The notes: generated by a model from the letters alone, not told the origin. A stretch of 64,000 nt of DNA from JBBATK01 sp044228285 (GCA_044228285.1 JBGAVD010000003.1:715717-779716); one strand, 5' to 3'. Positions 9,002 to 18,405 are shown, counted from the first letter of the stretch. Numbers and translations are program-made.

Positions 9002-11854
9002 ATGACACAGCGATTGTTTCTTATGAGTTGGGCGGTATTAGTAGTGCTGTTGATCGGTCAACGCCTCAGTGCGCAGTTTCCAAAGAACCCCATCATGTTT
9101 TGTACTGTCGTTGCACAGGCAGCAGACTCTGCTACACAATGCGCTTTAGTTGCATCGCATTTGGGAACGTATAGCGCTAGTCTACGTGGAGGTGATCTGT
9201 GGATTCACTATCCTAACGGTGTACTGAAGAATTTGACGAAGACAGCGGGATATGGATCTGAGGGTTCGCAGCGTACAAATGCTATCTCTGTACGACAACC
9301 CAGCATGCATTGGAGCGGCAAGAAAGCGGTGTTTAGTATGCTTGTGGGTGGGTACTTTGGTTACCATGACTATCACGTTGAGCACTGGCAGATCTATGAG
9401 ATTACTGGTCTTGAGGAGCAGGAGACGCCTGTGATTCGGGCGATAGACAATCAGCCGCTGATGAATAACAATATCAATCCTATCTATGGTACGGACGATC
9501 GAATACTCTTTATCAGTGACCGTGCGAGAGTGGGTACGAAGACGTCCTACACCTATCTCGATGAGAGTCAGTGCATGGCCACAACCAGTGGCGTGTGGTC
9601 ACTCGATCCAAAGTCTGGCGATCTCTTCCAATTAGATCATGCGCCAAGTGGCGATTACTTTATTAGCCTTGATAGTTTTGGACGAGTTGTGTTTAGTCGC
9701 TGGGATATACTTCAACATGATCAACTGCACTCGCTGAGCGGTGGCTCAATTGAATCGGTCGACTTTCCACAAGAAGCACACAATGGAAATCCTGTGGAGC
9801 AGGAGTCTGAGGCTCTCTTCCCAGAGCACAATCCACTGCTGAATTTTGAAAAGACAAAGTTCAATTCTGTGCCTGGTTATTTCGGTAGGCTGGAGCTTCC
9901 TGATCTAACGAAGAGCTTAACGGGAACCGGAGGAACGCTGTTCGACGAGCGTTTGCCTTCCGCGTTTTTTCCGTGGACTATGAATGAGGATGGAACAGAA
10001 CAACAGACGATTAATCACATTGGACGACACGAGCTGCGCGATACGATACCAGCAGGATCATTTCCTTCCATTGATGTACGGCCGTACTCTCTTGAAGCAT
10101 CACAACACGCGAACAAGAACTCCATCATCAACATTGTACAAATGCGAGAGGATCCGCGCGAGCCAGGTGTGTTCTATGCTATTGATGCTGCCACGGCGCG
10201 CACACACTCCGGCGGACAACTGCTTCGCCTTCGAAATCTCGCTCCCTCACACAGTAGTCGCTCTGTAGAAATTGACTACCTAACACCACGTGCAACACGT
10301 AATGTCAGCACTCTGGCGCGCTCAGCCGACGGTCCGCATATTGGTTTCTATCGCAATCCACTGATGACAACGGATGGCTATCTCATTGCCTCTTACACAG
10401 TGAACTCTGACGATGATGCTCAGATCGCCATTCCATCTACGCTCTCAAACTTTCACTATCGACTCGTTACCTTAAAAGATAGCTGGGGCTCTCTGGTTCC
10501 CGATCGCTATTTCAGCAAAGGAATTCGTAAGGATGTTCGCGTTGCGAACATCGAGTCGCCTTACAACTTCGAGTACGATTGTTCAGGAGTACTCTGGGAA
10601 GTGGATCCTGTGGAAGTGGTAGCTCGCGAACGTCCTGTGCGACGTACATCTCGAGTAGCTGACTTGGAACAACAAGTTTTTGACGAAGAGCATGTGTCGA
10701 TAGATGTGTTCAAGAGCTATCTCAAGAAACACAACCAAGCGCTGATTGTAATGCGAGATGTTACGCAGCGTGATAAAGATGACAAGCAACAACCACACTA
10801 CTTGTCGGTTGGCAATGGAGCAAAGGAAAGTCCTGACTCAAAAGGTCGCGCTATTGCCGTGGAGGACTTTAGCATTTTTCAAGCAGACTACCTCCGCGCT
10901 CACAAGCACTTGAAAGGTGCTATGCTCGAAGGCCGGAGAGTTATGCCGACTCCTATGCATGACGTCCTCAACCGACGCTACTCTCCAGACTCACTACCTC
11001 GCTATGCTCCTTCCCACAATGCGCATATCGAGTCCGACGGCTCTGCAGCTGCCTTCGTTCCTGCATATCGTGCACTGAGTTGGCAACTCAGCGACGCGCA
11101 GGGCAAAGGAGTAGTTCGAGAACGATACTGGGTATCCTTCGCTGCCGGCGAGGTCCGCACCTGCGCCCGATGTCATGGCGAGAATTCAGAAGCTACAAGT
11201 CTCTCAATGCCTGCGCCAACAAACACGTCTGCTGCCCTTCGAGGATTGCTCAATGTTTGGAAACAAGACAACTATCCAAGCACTGTTCGCTTGCTGAAGC
11301 CTGCAAACGCTTCTATGGCCGTCAGCTTTCCTCTATTGTTTTCTTGGAAGAAGGATATTCATGCGCTTCGCTATGAACTCCAACTCAGTGTGCGCGAAAA
11401 CTCAAGCTATAGAGTTGTCTTCACGACTACGGTTATGGCACCCGACACAAGCTTTGTACTCCATGATCTCAGCAATGTTGGCAACGCATCAGACTTTCAA
11501 TGGGAAGTGCGCGCAGTGGGAACTTGGGGCCAATCCGAGCTTGTCCTGCCATTCCAGTTTAGCACGCGCTCCATTATCAACGACGTCGCCGAAACATCGC
11601 CCGACCAATTGTCCATCAGTCCAATACCATGTACATCAACTCTACGCTTGCGCTTCGCACTCGCCGATGCTTCAACAGCAAGCATTGTCATCCGCGATTG
11701 CTTGGGTCGTATAGTATCTGAATCCGGTGTGCAAACGCAAGAACAAGAAGTGCAGAGAATACTGAATGTAGAGAACCTTGCAGATGGTCTCTATAGTCTA
11801 GAAGTACAGTCGACGAATGCGGTTTTGCGCCGACGCTTTGTGGTGCATCATTGA
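9002..11854 (+). CDS. Secreted c-haem protein resembling the hydrazine synthase alpha middle domain, T9SS sorted
   Basis: A 950-residue exported protein. GGGAG six bases upstream fixes the ATG at 9002. A signal peptide (about 1-25, ending near RLSAQ) leads into a TolB/PD40-like propeller containing NINPIYGTDDRILFISDRAR. The next region resembles the HzsA middle domain (DPREPGVFYAIDAATARTHS, then MTTDGYLIASYT). One CXXCH motif (CARCH, 721-725) should bind a single c-type haem. A fibronectin-III-like stretch (about 765-850) and a type A sorting domain (LSISPIPCTSTLRLRF, then LADGLYSLEV) close the protein. Similar HzsA-like proteins are common in organisms that do not perform anammox, so hydrazine chemistry should not be inferred. 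The natural reading is an extracellular redox or dehydrogenase-like protein; its substrate is unknown. Confidence 0.75.
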   Translation: MTQRLFLMSWAVLVVLLIGQRLSAQFPKNPIMFCTVVAQAADSATQCALVASHLGTYSASLRGGDLWIHYPNGVLKNLTKTAGYGSEGSQRTNAISVRQPSMHWSGKKAVFSMLVGGYFGYHDYHVEHWQIYEITGLEEQETPVIRAIDNQPLMNNNINPIYGTDDRILFISDRARVGTKTSYTYLDESQCMATTSGVWSLDPKSGDLFQLDHAPSGDYFISLDSFGRVVFSRWDILQHDQLHSLSGGSIESVDFPQEAHNGNPVEQESEALFPEHNPLLNFEKTKFNSVPGYFGRLELPDLTKSLTGTGGTLFDERLPSAFFPWTMNEDGTEQQTINHIGRHELRDTIPAGSFPSIDVRPYSLEASQHANKNSIINIVQMREDPREPGVFYAIDAATARTHSGGQLLRLRNLAPSHSSRSVEIDYLTPRATRNVSTLARSADGPHIGFYRNPLMTTDGYLIASYTVNSDDDAQIAIPSTLSNFHYRLVTLKDSWGSLVPDRYFSKGIRKDVRVANIESPYNFEYDCSGVLWEVDPVEVVARERPVRRTSRVADLEQQVFDEEHVSIDVFKSYLKKHNQALIVMRDVTQRDKDDKQQPHYLSVGNGAKESPDSKGRAIAVEDFSIFQADYLRAHKHLKGAMLEGRRVMPTPMHDVLNRRYSPDSLPRYAPSHNAHIESDGSAAAFVPAYRALSWQLSDAQGKGVVRERYWVSFAAGEVRTCARCHGENSEATSLSMPAPTNTSAALRGLLNVWKQDNYPSTVRLLKPANASMAVSFPLLFSWKKDIHALRYELQLSVRENSSYRVVFTTTVMAPDTSFVLHDLSNVGNASDFQWEVRAVGTWGQSELVLPFQFSTRSIINDVAETSPDQLSISPIPCTSTLRLRFALADASTASIVIRDCLGRIVSESGVQTQEQEVQRILNVENLADGLYSLEVQSTNAVLRRRFVVHH

Positions 11855-11954
11855 GAGTGGAGGTACTTTGTTACAAAGGTATTCTTTGTTCGGTGGTTAA
11901 TCTGGGGCTGATTAGGCAAGCAGGAGTTTTACCCCTCAGTACAACACAACTCCG

Positions 11955-12440
11955 CGGTGCTACGTGAGTCGGCACGTGTAGTTCACGCAGGACGCAAAGG
12001 AAAATGAGCCGCTGAGATTAACAACTGCTCTGCGGCTCGTTAGGACAGCACGACTCTGCGGCTCTGCGTGAGTCGGCACGTGTTGTTCACGCAGGGACGC
12101 AGTGGAAGATGAGCCGCTGAGAATATCAACTGCTCTGCGGCTCTTTAGGACAGCACGACTCTGCGGCTCTGCGTGAGTCGGCACCTGTAGTTCACGCAGG
12201 GACGCAGAGGAAGATGAGACGCTGAGATTAACAACTGCTCTGCGGCTCGTTAGGACAGCACGACTCTGCGGCTCTGCGTGAGTCGGCACGTGTAGTTCAC
12301 GCAGGGACGCAGAGGAAGATGAGCCGCTGAGATTAACAACTGCTCTGCGGCTCGTTAGGACAGCACGACTCTGCGGCTCTGCGTGAGTCGGCACGTGTAG
12401 TTCACGCAGGGACGCAGAGGAAGATGAGCCGCTGAGATTA
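11955..12440. repeat. 105-bp tandem repeat (family C, cluster 1)
   Basis: Just over four copies repeat with an exact period of 105 bp: CAGCACGACTCTGCGGCTCT recurs at 12046, 12151, 12256 and 12361. Each unit carries complementary CTCTGCGGCTC and GAGCCGC-type segments that could form hairpins. Because 105 is a multiple of three, the minus strand has an uninterrupted frame of 35-residue repeats, but it has no plausible start, signal or anchor. It lies between two convergent genes (11854 and 12532). Related units with a different period occur at 55095-55572. Confidence 0.88.
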
Positions 12441-12531
12441 GCATTGGTTCGTTCGTGTATTCTATGCCCAGACCTGACAATTCGCGAGTTGAGCTTCTTC
12501 GTTTTGTGCCAAACGTGTCGGCTTCTTTTTG

Positions 12532-13557
12532 TTATGAAGCCCAGCGTTGGTCCAGCAGTGCCATGCACAGATCAATTGTTGCTTGGAGAGCCTTGCGATG
12601 GGTGCGTTCCATACCGTGTGATGCAGCTACGCCAGGTCCAATCAGTGCTACACGATAGTCGCGGCCGGCGCGCCATGCTGCAGTTCCGTCGGAGGAGTAG
12701 TAAGGGTAGACGTCGAGTTTGAAGGGGATTTGTTTTGCTTCTGCTAGGAGCACGAGACTTTTACGGAATTCATAATCATAGGGTCCACCGCTGTCTTTGG
12801 CACAGATGGAGCAAGAGTATTCATCGCCTTCGCAGGCATCGCCGAGGACGCCCATGTCGATGGTTAAGAGTTCTTCAACTGTGTTGGAGTATCCTGTTGT
12901 GCCACCGTGTCCGACTTCCTCATAAGTGGAGAAATACAGTTCGACGGGGATGGAACGTCCGGACGCTTTGACTCTGCGGGCTATCTCGAACAACACGTAA
13001 CATCCGGCTTTGTTGTCGAGAAAATGTGACTTCACAAAACCGCTTGCGGTCTCTTCATACTTGGTATCAAAACAGATGATATCTCCTGTGCGTATGCCCA
13101 ACGCTCGTACATCATCCACATTGTGCACTTCTTCATCAATGCGCACATGCATGTTGTCAATACTACGCTCGGCAGTTCCTGCTTTGCGGTTCGCATGGGT
13201 TGAGGGATTGTCGAACAATACGGTACCTGTGAGCACTTTCCCTTCAAGTGTGTAGATGCGCACATAGGCTGCTTCGAAGCTGGGTAGGAGTGGACCGCCC
13301 AACAGGGAGAATCGAAGACTGCCATCGCCGTTGATACCACTCACTATTGCACCTAGAGTGTCGGTGTGAGCCGCAATTGCCATTGTTGGTGAGTCACTTA
13401 ATGCACAACGCACTGCACCTTTGGGTGTGCGCTGTGGTGCATAACCCATTGCCTCCAAGGTCTGAACGATGTAGTCGCAGGCGTGATTGGTGAATCCGCT
13501 TGGAGAGTCGATGAGAAGAAGTGAACGTAGTGAACTGAGATCAAGTGTGGTATGCAT
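12532..13557 (-). CDS. M42 family metallo-aminopeptidase
   Basis: A 341-residue cytosolic dinuclear metal peptidase of clan MH, probably an oligomeric aminopeptidase recycling peptides. The metal ligands expected for M42 are visible: H64 (AAHTD, with D66 as the supporting Asp), bridging D181 (FLDNKAG), E214 with catalytic E213 (TYEEVGHGG), D234 (TIDMG) and H314 (ASHGMERTH). An M42 insertion domain lies about 71-165. Length and motif order match the family (330-360). Specificity (acidic, Leu or Lys aminopeptidase) cannot be read from the sequence. It is convergent with the c-haem protein across the 105-bp repeats. Confidence 0.93.
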   Translation of the reverse strand: MHTTLDLSSLRSLLLIDSPSGFTNHACDYIVQTLEAMGYAPQRTPKGAVRCALSDSPTMAIAAHTDTLGAIVSGINGDGSLRFSLLGGPLLPSFEAAYVRIYTLEGKVLTGTVLFDNPSTHANRKAGTAERSIDNMHVRIDEEVHNVDDVRALGIRTGDIICFDTKYEETASGFVKSHFLDNKAGCYVLFEIARRVKASGRSIPVELYFSTYEEVGHGGTTGYSNTVEELLTIDMGVLGDACEGDEYSCSICAKDSGGPYDYEFRKSLVLLAEAKQIPFKLDVYPYYSSDGTAAWRAGRDYRVALIGPGVAASHGMERTHRKALQATIDLCMALLDQRWAS

Positions 13558-13785
13558 AGTAAAGAGCTAATTGGTAAAGGGCTAAACAGTAAAGAGTAAA
13601 TAGTAACGACCCTACATGATAAGCGGGTGAACCAAGTACTTTGCGAAATTACGCGTCGAAGCATGGAATGCATCGCCGCATGAAGATTATTCTTCACAGC
13701 TGTTGCGAAGCTTCGCTATCATCAGCCTGTGTGCTAAATTCAGAGGCGTGAACAAAACGACGCCACAGGGTCTGTCCTTAGATTT

Positions 13786-14370
13786 ATGAACTCAGAAGGA
13801 TTTCGCAGCATGCTCACTGCAACGAGCGTCACAATCGCCGGACGTCGCCTCAGCATCCGTCCGCTCTCTGCTCACGATTCTCTGGAATTCATCACAGACA
13901 TGCTTCATCGTGCCTATGCAGGCTTAGCAGCTCAAGGCTTACGCTTTCATGCTACGTTTCAGGGGGTTGAGGTCACTGCGCAACGGATGAATGGCGAGTT
14001 AAGTACGGTGGTGGAAGACTTGGATATGCAGCGGATTGTCGCCACCGTCAGCGTCTACAAACCTAGCCCCGACCAAGAATGTGTGTGGTATGCGCAACCG
14101 GGAGTATATCGCTTCGGACAATTTGGCGTTGAGCCAGAGCTGCAGCGCAGCGGACTTGGTGGAATCCTCATGAAACTCATCGAAGATCAAGCTCAGCGGC
14201 TTGGAGCAGCGGAAATGGCCTGCGATACCGCCGAGCCAGCCTTGCATTTACGCCGCTGGTATGAAGCCATGGGCTATCGTTTTGTCCAGTTTCAGCAATG
14301 GAACGAAACCAACTATCGAAGCGTCATCCTCTCCAAAGTGTTGTCGAATGCTCCACCCGTGCAGCTCTAG
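13786..14370 (+). CDS. GNAT family N-acetyltransferase
   Basis: A 194-residue acetyltransferase. Its acetyl-CoA signature is FGVEPELQRSGLGGILMKL (the R-x-x-G-x-G/A loop is QRSGLG) near residues 117-135, followed by AAEMACDTAE and LHLRRWYEAMGYRFVQF, the usual beta5 to C-terminal strand. The substrate is unknown. The first ATG at 13786 is used here. A second ATG at 13810 has AAGGA about ten bases upstream and may be the true start. It is followed by a strong hairpin and then yebC. Confidence 0.88.
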   Translation: MNSEGFRSMLTATSVTIAGRRLSIRPLSAHDSLEFITDMLHRAYAGLAAQGLRFHATFQGVEVTAQRMNGELSTVVEDLDMQRIVATVSVYKPSPDQECVWYAQPGVYRFGQFGVEPELQRSGLGGILMKLIEDQAQRLGAAEMACDTAEPALHLRRWYEAMGYRFVQFQQWNETNYRSVILSKVLSNAPPVQL

Positions 14371-14428
14371 AAGCAACGCAGCGCAAAGTCTCCGCATCAA
14401 TCATTGCCTTCTACGCCGTAAATTTGCC

Positions 14429-14463
14429 GCTACTGCTGCCAGCCGAAGGCAGGCAGCAGTAGC
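14429..14463. repeat. Strong GC-rich hairpin
   Basis: A 12-bp perfect stem, GCTACTGCTGCC with GGCAGCAGTAGC, has an 11-nt loop and is followed by AAAAAA rather than T residues. It is therefore not a typical rho-independent terminator on the plus strand. It lies between the GNAT gene and yebC and resembles dispersed REP-type hairpins. Confidence 0.6.
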
Positions 14464-14521
14464 AAAAAACTCTCAAGATTATTGTTTTCTGAGCTCATTT
14501 ACTCTCTCTCCACGCTGAACA

Positions 14522-15235
14522 ATGGGACGCATTTTCGAAAAACGCAAGCATAAGATGTTCAAACGCTTCGACAAGATGTCGAAAGCATTCACTCGCATTG
14601 GAAAGGAAATCGCCATTGCTGTTAAGCTTGGTGGTTCAGATCCCGACAACAACCCACGTCTTCGCGCTGTTATCCAAAACTCCAAAGCGGTCAACATGCC
14701 GAAGGATCGCGTTGATGCAGCAATCAAACGCGCGAGCTCGAAGGATTCTTCGAACCTTGAGGAGATTGTCTACGAAGGCTATGCACCCTATGGTGTAGCC
14801 ATCGTAGTCGAAACCGCAACGGATAACCCAACGCGTACGGTTGCCAATATTCGCAGCTACTTTAATAAGTACGACGGTACTCTCGCAACCACAGGCTCTC
14901 TGGAATTCCTCTTTCAACGTCGTGGTGTGTTTAAGGTGTCGTTGGTTGGTGTCAATCCCGACGATCTTGAAATGGAACTGATCGACGCTGGTGCTGAGGA
15001 TGCGGAAACGGATCCGGAAGACAACATCATGATCGCCTATACCGACTTCAATAACTTCGGTAAGATGCAAAGGGCTTTGGAAGAGAAGAAAATTGAAGTG
15101 ATTAGCTCGGAAATGGTTCGTCTTCCTCTAAACACGGTCAATTTGACCGATGAGCAAATGGAAGAAGTTGCAAAGCTGCTCGATCGTATCGAAGAAGATG
15201 ACGATGTGCAGAACGTGTTTGATAACATCGGCTAG
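14522..15235 (+). CDS. yebC: YebC/PmpR family regulator
   Basis: A 237-residue protein of the YebC/TACO1 family. Members were described as DNA-binding regulators and, more recently, as translation factors that relieve ribosome stalling. Family signatures are the N-terminal basic helix segment (FKRFDKMSKAFTRIGKEI), the NNPRLRAVIQNSKAVNMPKD stretch, YEGYAPYGVAIVVE and DNPTRTVANIRSYF. Its length is normal. The N-terminus is the Bacteroidota type (MGRIFEKRKHKMFKRF) rather than the proteobacterial MAGHSKW type. It is monocistronic between the GNAT gene and pheS. Confidence 0.95.
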   Translation: MGRIFEKRKHKMFKRFDKMSKAFTRIGKEIAIAVKLGGSDPDNNPRLRAVIQNSKAVNMPKDRVDAAIKRASSKDSSNLEEIVYEGYAPYGVAIVVETATDNPTRTVANIRSYFNKYDGTLATTGSLEFLFQRRGVFKVSLVGVNPDDLEMELIDAGAEDAETDPEDNIMIAYTDFNNFGKMQRALEEKKIEVISSEMVRLPLNTVNLTDEQMEEVAKLLDRIEEDDDVQNVFDNIG

Positions 15236-15344
15236 TCGATTACGACATCTTGCTTAGACAGTTCATCGCGTCGCACCATCATGTCAGCGGCACCTTTCAG
15301 CACAAGTCGCTACTGTGCGCCACCGAACCTTTGGCTCAGATTCT

Positions 15345-15387
15345 GCCCTTCCTAAACTGAATTCATGGCTTTGAAGGGCTATTTTTT
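15345..15387 (+). terminator. Weak candidate terminator after yebC
   Basis: A 7-bp stem, GCCCTTC (15345-15351) with GAAGGGC (15373-15379), has a 21-nt loop and is followed by TATTTTTTG. The long loop makes this uncertain. It sits in the 245-bp space before pheS. Confidence 0.35.
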
Positions 15388-15418
15388 GTTCAAAGCGATG
15401 CTTCAGTTCATACATTTG
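15385..15418 (+). promoter_or_regulatory. Candidate Bacteroidota-type promoter for pheS
   Basis: TTTG at 15385-15388 and TACATTTG at 15411-15418 fit the Bacteroidota sigma-A pattern (TTTG at -33, TAnnTTTG at -7), with 22 bases between them. The pheS ATG is about 60 bases downstream. This is a pattern match only. Confidence 0.35.
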
Positions 15419-15479
15419 TTGAGAATGACGGTGAAGTTTTTGAGAGTTTTCTGACTGACCTCAAGAGTTAGCATAGCCT

Positions 15480-16493
15480 ATGATTGAAGAAATACAACAG
15501 CTTAGAGCACAGATTGAAGCGGCACTACAGGGCATTAGCAATGCCGAGGCCCTGGAAGAGTTTCGCTTGCAGCACTTGGTTCAAAAAGGCAGTCTTCGTG
15601 GCTTGACAGATCGTTTGCGTGAGGTTCCGAAGGATCTCAAGCCTGTTGTAGGCAAAGAACTTAACGCCTTGCGTGTTCTGGCGGAATCCGAATTCAAGCG
15701 TCTGAAAGAGCAGTTTGAGGATGAGCAGGTGGCGTCTAGCGGACTTGATATGTCGCTACCTGGACGCACCAGCCACAGAGGGAGCTTGCATCCAATCCGA
15801 CAAACCATGGATCGAATGATTGAGATCTTCGCTCACATGGGATTTGATGTGGCTAACGGCCCAGACATAGAAGATGACTATCACAATTTTGAGGCTCTGA
15901 ATTTCGCAGCAGACCACCCAGCGCGCGATATGCAAGACACCTTCTTTGTGAAAGATGCACACAACGTGGTGCTGAGAACGCACACCACACCAGTACAGAT
16001 CCGCCTGATGCAAAACATGAAGCCGCCGATTCGCGCTATCATGCCAGGCCGTGTGTACCGTAATGAAGCTATCAGCGCCAGAGCCCTGGCTGAATTCCAT
16101 CAGCTGGACGGCATCTATGTCAATAAGAATGTGTCCTTTGCCGAACTCAAAGGCACCATGCTGAGCTTTGCGCGTCAGATGTACGGACACGATATCAAAT
16201 ACCGCTTCCGCGCTTCCTACTTTCCCTTCACAGAGCCAAGCGCTGAAATGGATATCACTTGCTTCCTTTGTAAAGGTGAGGGATGTCGGGTGTGTAAGTA
16301 CTCAGGCTGGCTAGAAGTAGTCGGCTGCGGTATGATCCACCCAAATGTGCTCAAAAACTGCGATCTCGACCCCGAGATCTACAGCGGATACGCCTTTGGC
16401 TTTGGTATTGAACGGGTTACTATGCTTCGCACCGGTATCGATGATATCCGTTTGCTCTACGAAAACGATATCCGCGTTCTCGAACAGTTCTAG
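15480..16493 (+). CDS. pheS: Phenylalanine--tRNA ligase alpha subunit
   Basis: The complete 337-residue class II synthetase alpha subunit charges tRNA-Phe with the beta subunit. The N-terminal coiled coil (about 1-90) contains the LVQKGSLRGLTDRLR segment. The catalytic core begins at HPIRQTMDRMIEIF. Motif 2 is PGRVYRNEAISARALAEFHQ and motif 3 is GFGIERVTMLRTGIDDIR. A Cys cluster CFLCKGEGCRVC (about 259-270) is the zinc-like insert seen in many bacterial PheS proteins. pheT is not adjacent on either side, so the two subunits are encoded apart in this genome. Confidence 0.97.
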   Translation: MIEEIQQLRAQIEAALQGISNAEALEEFRLQHLVQKGSLRGLTDRLREVPKDLKPVVGKELNALRVLAESEFKRLKEQFEDEQVASSGLDMSLPGRTSHRGSLHPIRQTMDRMIEIFAHMGFDVANGPDIEDDYHNFEALNFAADHPARDMQDTFFVKDAHNVVLRTHTTPVQIRLMQNMKPPIRAIMPGRVYRNEAISARALAEFHQLDGIYVNKNVSFAELKGTMLSFARQMYGHDIKYRFRASYFPFTEPSAEMDITCFLCKGEGCRVCKYSGWLEVVGCGMIHPNVLKNCDLDPEIYSGYAFGFGIERVTMLRTGIDDIRLLYENDIRVLEQF

Positions 16494-16692
16494 AGGACGG
16501 GCCGGCTTGGAACTAGAAGGCGAGAAGGTGCACAGTGGACGACATTCATCTCATTTTGCCCCCAAAACCGTCCCTGCACATAATTTTCGCATTTCCCTTG
16601 CTGGGTTTATGTGGAAAACGTATCTTTGTGACCCTGCAGAACATGCAGCCAATAATAGTCAGCACGATCTTAACACTTAGCATTACACGATC

Positions 16693-16872
16693 ATGGCAAA
16701 GAAAGGCGCACGCGTAATTATTACTCTCGAGTGCACAGAGGCATCAAAAGAAGGTAAGACAGCTTCCCGTTACACAACGATGAAGAACCGTCAGAATACC
16801 ACAGAGCGTATTGAGCTCAAGAAATACAATCCTTTCATGCGCCGTCATACAGTGCACAAAGAGATTCGCTAA
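16693..16872 (+). CDS. rpmG: 50S ribosomal protein L33
   Basis: A 59-residue basic protein beginning MAKKGARVIITLECTEASKE and ending RRHTVHKEIR, with the family core YTTMKNRQNTTERIELKK. It is the Cys-poor (zinc-free) form: only the Cys in LECTEA is present and the CXXC pairs are missing. It lies 200 bp after pheS on the same strand and is followed by a strong terminator at 16989. Confidence 0.95.
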   Translation: MAKKGARVIITLECTEASKEGKTASRYTTMKNRQNTTERIELKKYNPFMRRHTVHKEIR

Positions 16873-16988
16873 GATTCGTCGTGGTGTTTTCTTTCCGCAT
16901 CGGAAAGCTACAAGAGTACTGGCCTTAGGCTTTCTCTACGAAACACCCCGCAGATCTTCCTTGCCCATCAACGCAACAAGAAACGTTC

Positions 16989-17020
16989 AAGGCTGTAGTC
17001 ACCGACTACAGCCTTTTTTT
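16989..17020 (+). terminator. Rho-independent terminator downstream of rpmG
   Basis: A 12-bp perfect stem, AAGGCTGTAGTC with GACTACAGCCTT, a 3-nt loop and a run of T residues to 17020. This is a strong intrinsic terminator about 117 bp after the L33 stop. The rest of the space to 17253 shows nothing recognisable. Confidence 0.85.
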
Positions 17021-17253
17021 GTTTGCTCAGTCTACTGATGTGTATGCACCTTTATCGCTACTACTGACTCAACAGATGTGAATGCTCCTTTATCCAGATT
17101 CACTGGCCACTGGTATCTATCTTCGACTATGTCTTTTTTTGAAACTTGATTCGAACAGGCTGGTGATGTGGTGTGGATGTGCTGTATAGCGCCCTACCGG
17201 AGTGTTCTCTATAGGTCTTCTAGCTGCGAGGTAAACGATGGCCCAACTATTCA

Positions 17254-18069
17254 CTACATCAGCTTGAGCAAGCCGATATGCAACACAACACTGTTGCTCT
17301 TCCAATTTACTTGGGCGTTGGAGGTATAGGTACTAAGTGGTACTTGTGCCAGGAGTTCGAGTTGAAGGATGAACTTTCGGAGGACAAAAAGTGCGCCTGC
17401 ACCTCCACGGACTGATAAAAGCGGCGACCGAACATTATCAACTGTACCCTCTGCGATGTTTCTCGAGGGTGTTCCACTACTATAATTTAGTGCGGAATTG
17501 TTGACGATGTTCTCATAGGTGAAGTAGCTCTTTTGCAAAGGTATGGCCATGCTCAAACCACCGCAGAGATAAATGAAGGGCTTGCGCGATACAATTGGGG
17601 CGAGCATCAGATCAACATGCATGCAGCGCATGGATATGTCGATAGCTCGCTGCAGCGTTGCATCATGAAGCTTTCCATCGTCCGACTTGATTTGTGTGTC
17701 TTCGGTAGCACTCGTCAAAACACCACCTTTACCCTCAATGCCAAGACGAGGACTGAGATACAGTCCAGACATCAGAGGCACAAAAGCACAGAGACCACCA
17801 TTCAAACCAGTACCATCTCCATCCACCGTGTTCCAACTACGAGCACCACCGGTATCTGTAACAACAAAGCTTCCAGTATGTGAACTAAAATCAAAGCCTG
17901 CATAGATTCCCAAAAGAGTTGGCATATCGGAGCCAACAAAGGGTGAAGCCATGTTTGGACGCGGCGGAGCTTTTTCGGAGGCTGTTGGTTGTGCCTGCGC
18001 TGTTGTCCAGAGGAGACCAACGTGAATCAGACACAATACACCGACGCAAATGTTCTTTGTGATTGTCAT
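17254..18069 (-). CDS. Outer-membrane beta-barrel-type protein
   Basis: A 271-residue exported protein. The start at MTITKNICVG gives a signal peptide ending near TAQAQ. After a Pro-rich linker the sequence alternates hydrophobic and polar residues as in a small barrel (YAGFDFSSHTGSF, LYLSPRLGIEGKGG, FIYLCGGLSMAIPL, FILQLELLAQVPL) and ends in a hydrophobic strand, VVLHIGLLKLM. No specific family was recognised; it resembles generic PorT/OmpA-barrel-like Bacteroidota proteins. It lies downstream of the TonB-dependent receptor on the same strand with a 336-bp gap, so it may or may not share that operon. Confidence 0.65.
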   Translation of the reverse strand: MTITKNICVGVLCLIHVGLLWTTAQAQPTASEKAPPRPNMASPFVGSDMPTLLGIYAGFDFSSHTGSFVVTDTGGARSWNTVDGDGTGLNGGLCAFVPLMSGLYLSPRLGIEGKGGVLTSATEDTQIKSDDGKLHDATLQRAIDISMRCMHVDLMLAPIVSRKPFIYLCGGLSMAIPLQKSYFTYENIVNNSALNYSSGTPSRNIAEGTVDNVRSPLLSVRGGAGALFVLRKFILQLELLAQVPLSTYTSNAQVNWKSNSVVLHIGLLKLM

Positions 18070-18405
18070 GGTATGCAATATTACGAAGCTTTGCTGAGCA
18101 GCTGCGAGTGAATCATGTCTGCACACACTGTTCTATGGCTCCGTGCTTTTGTGTTGAGCGCTTCTCGTGAAGACGGATTGAACAATGGATATACATGCAG
18201 ACGTAGACCAGACGCGAATATTCTGTGATGTCTATCTGGGCTGAGAAATGCGTGGTAGCACAACAAACAAAACGCACAACGCCTTCTCTTGATTTCAGAA
18301 TTATAGCACCACAACTCTCAACTGTTCACTGCAAGCCCTAACACTACGTGCGTGCCGCCCAGAGGGCGGCATGCGACGCATGATAAAAAGACCTCTGAAG
18401 CGCCA
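18070..18405. other. Intergenic space after the TonB receptor
   Basis: 336 bp without a convincing gene. A GC-rich hairpin, TGCCGCCC with GGGCGGCA (about 18354-18373), lies 30-50 bp after the receptor stop. It has no T run in the minus direction, so it is a weak termination candidate at best. Confidence 0.5.

Noticed and set aside
9002..11854. Hydrazine synthase (anammox) assignment
   Set aside because: Only the middle-domain-like region and one haem site are shared. The other hydrazine synthase subunits and anammox context are absent, and the T9SS tail points to a different role.
11960..12568. Long minus-strand open frame of 35-residue repeats
   Set aside because: It follows the 105-bp period of a non-coding repeat family that elsewhere has a period incompatible with coding, and it has no start signal, secretion signal or anchor.
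14429..14463. Terminator for the GNAT gene
   Set aside because: The hairpin is strong but followed by A residues on the plus strand, so intrinsic termination is not supported.
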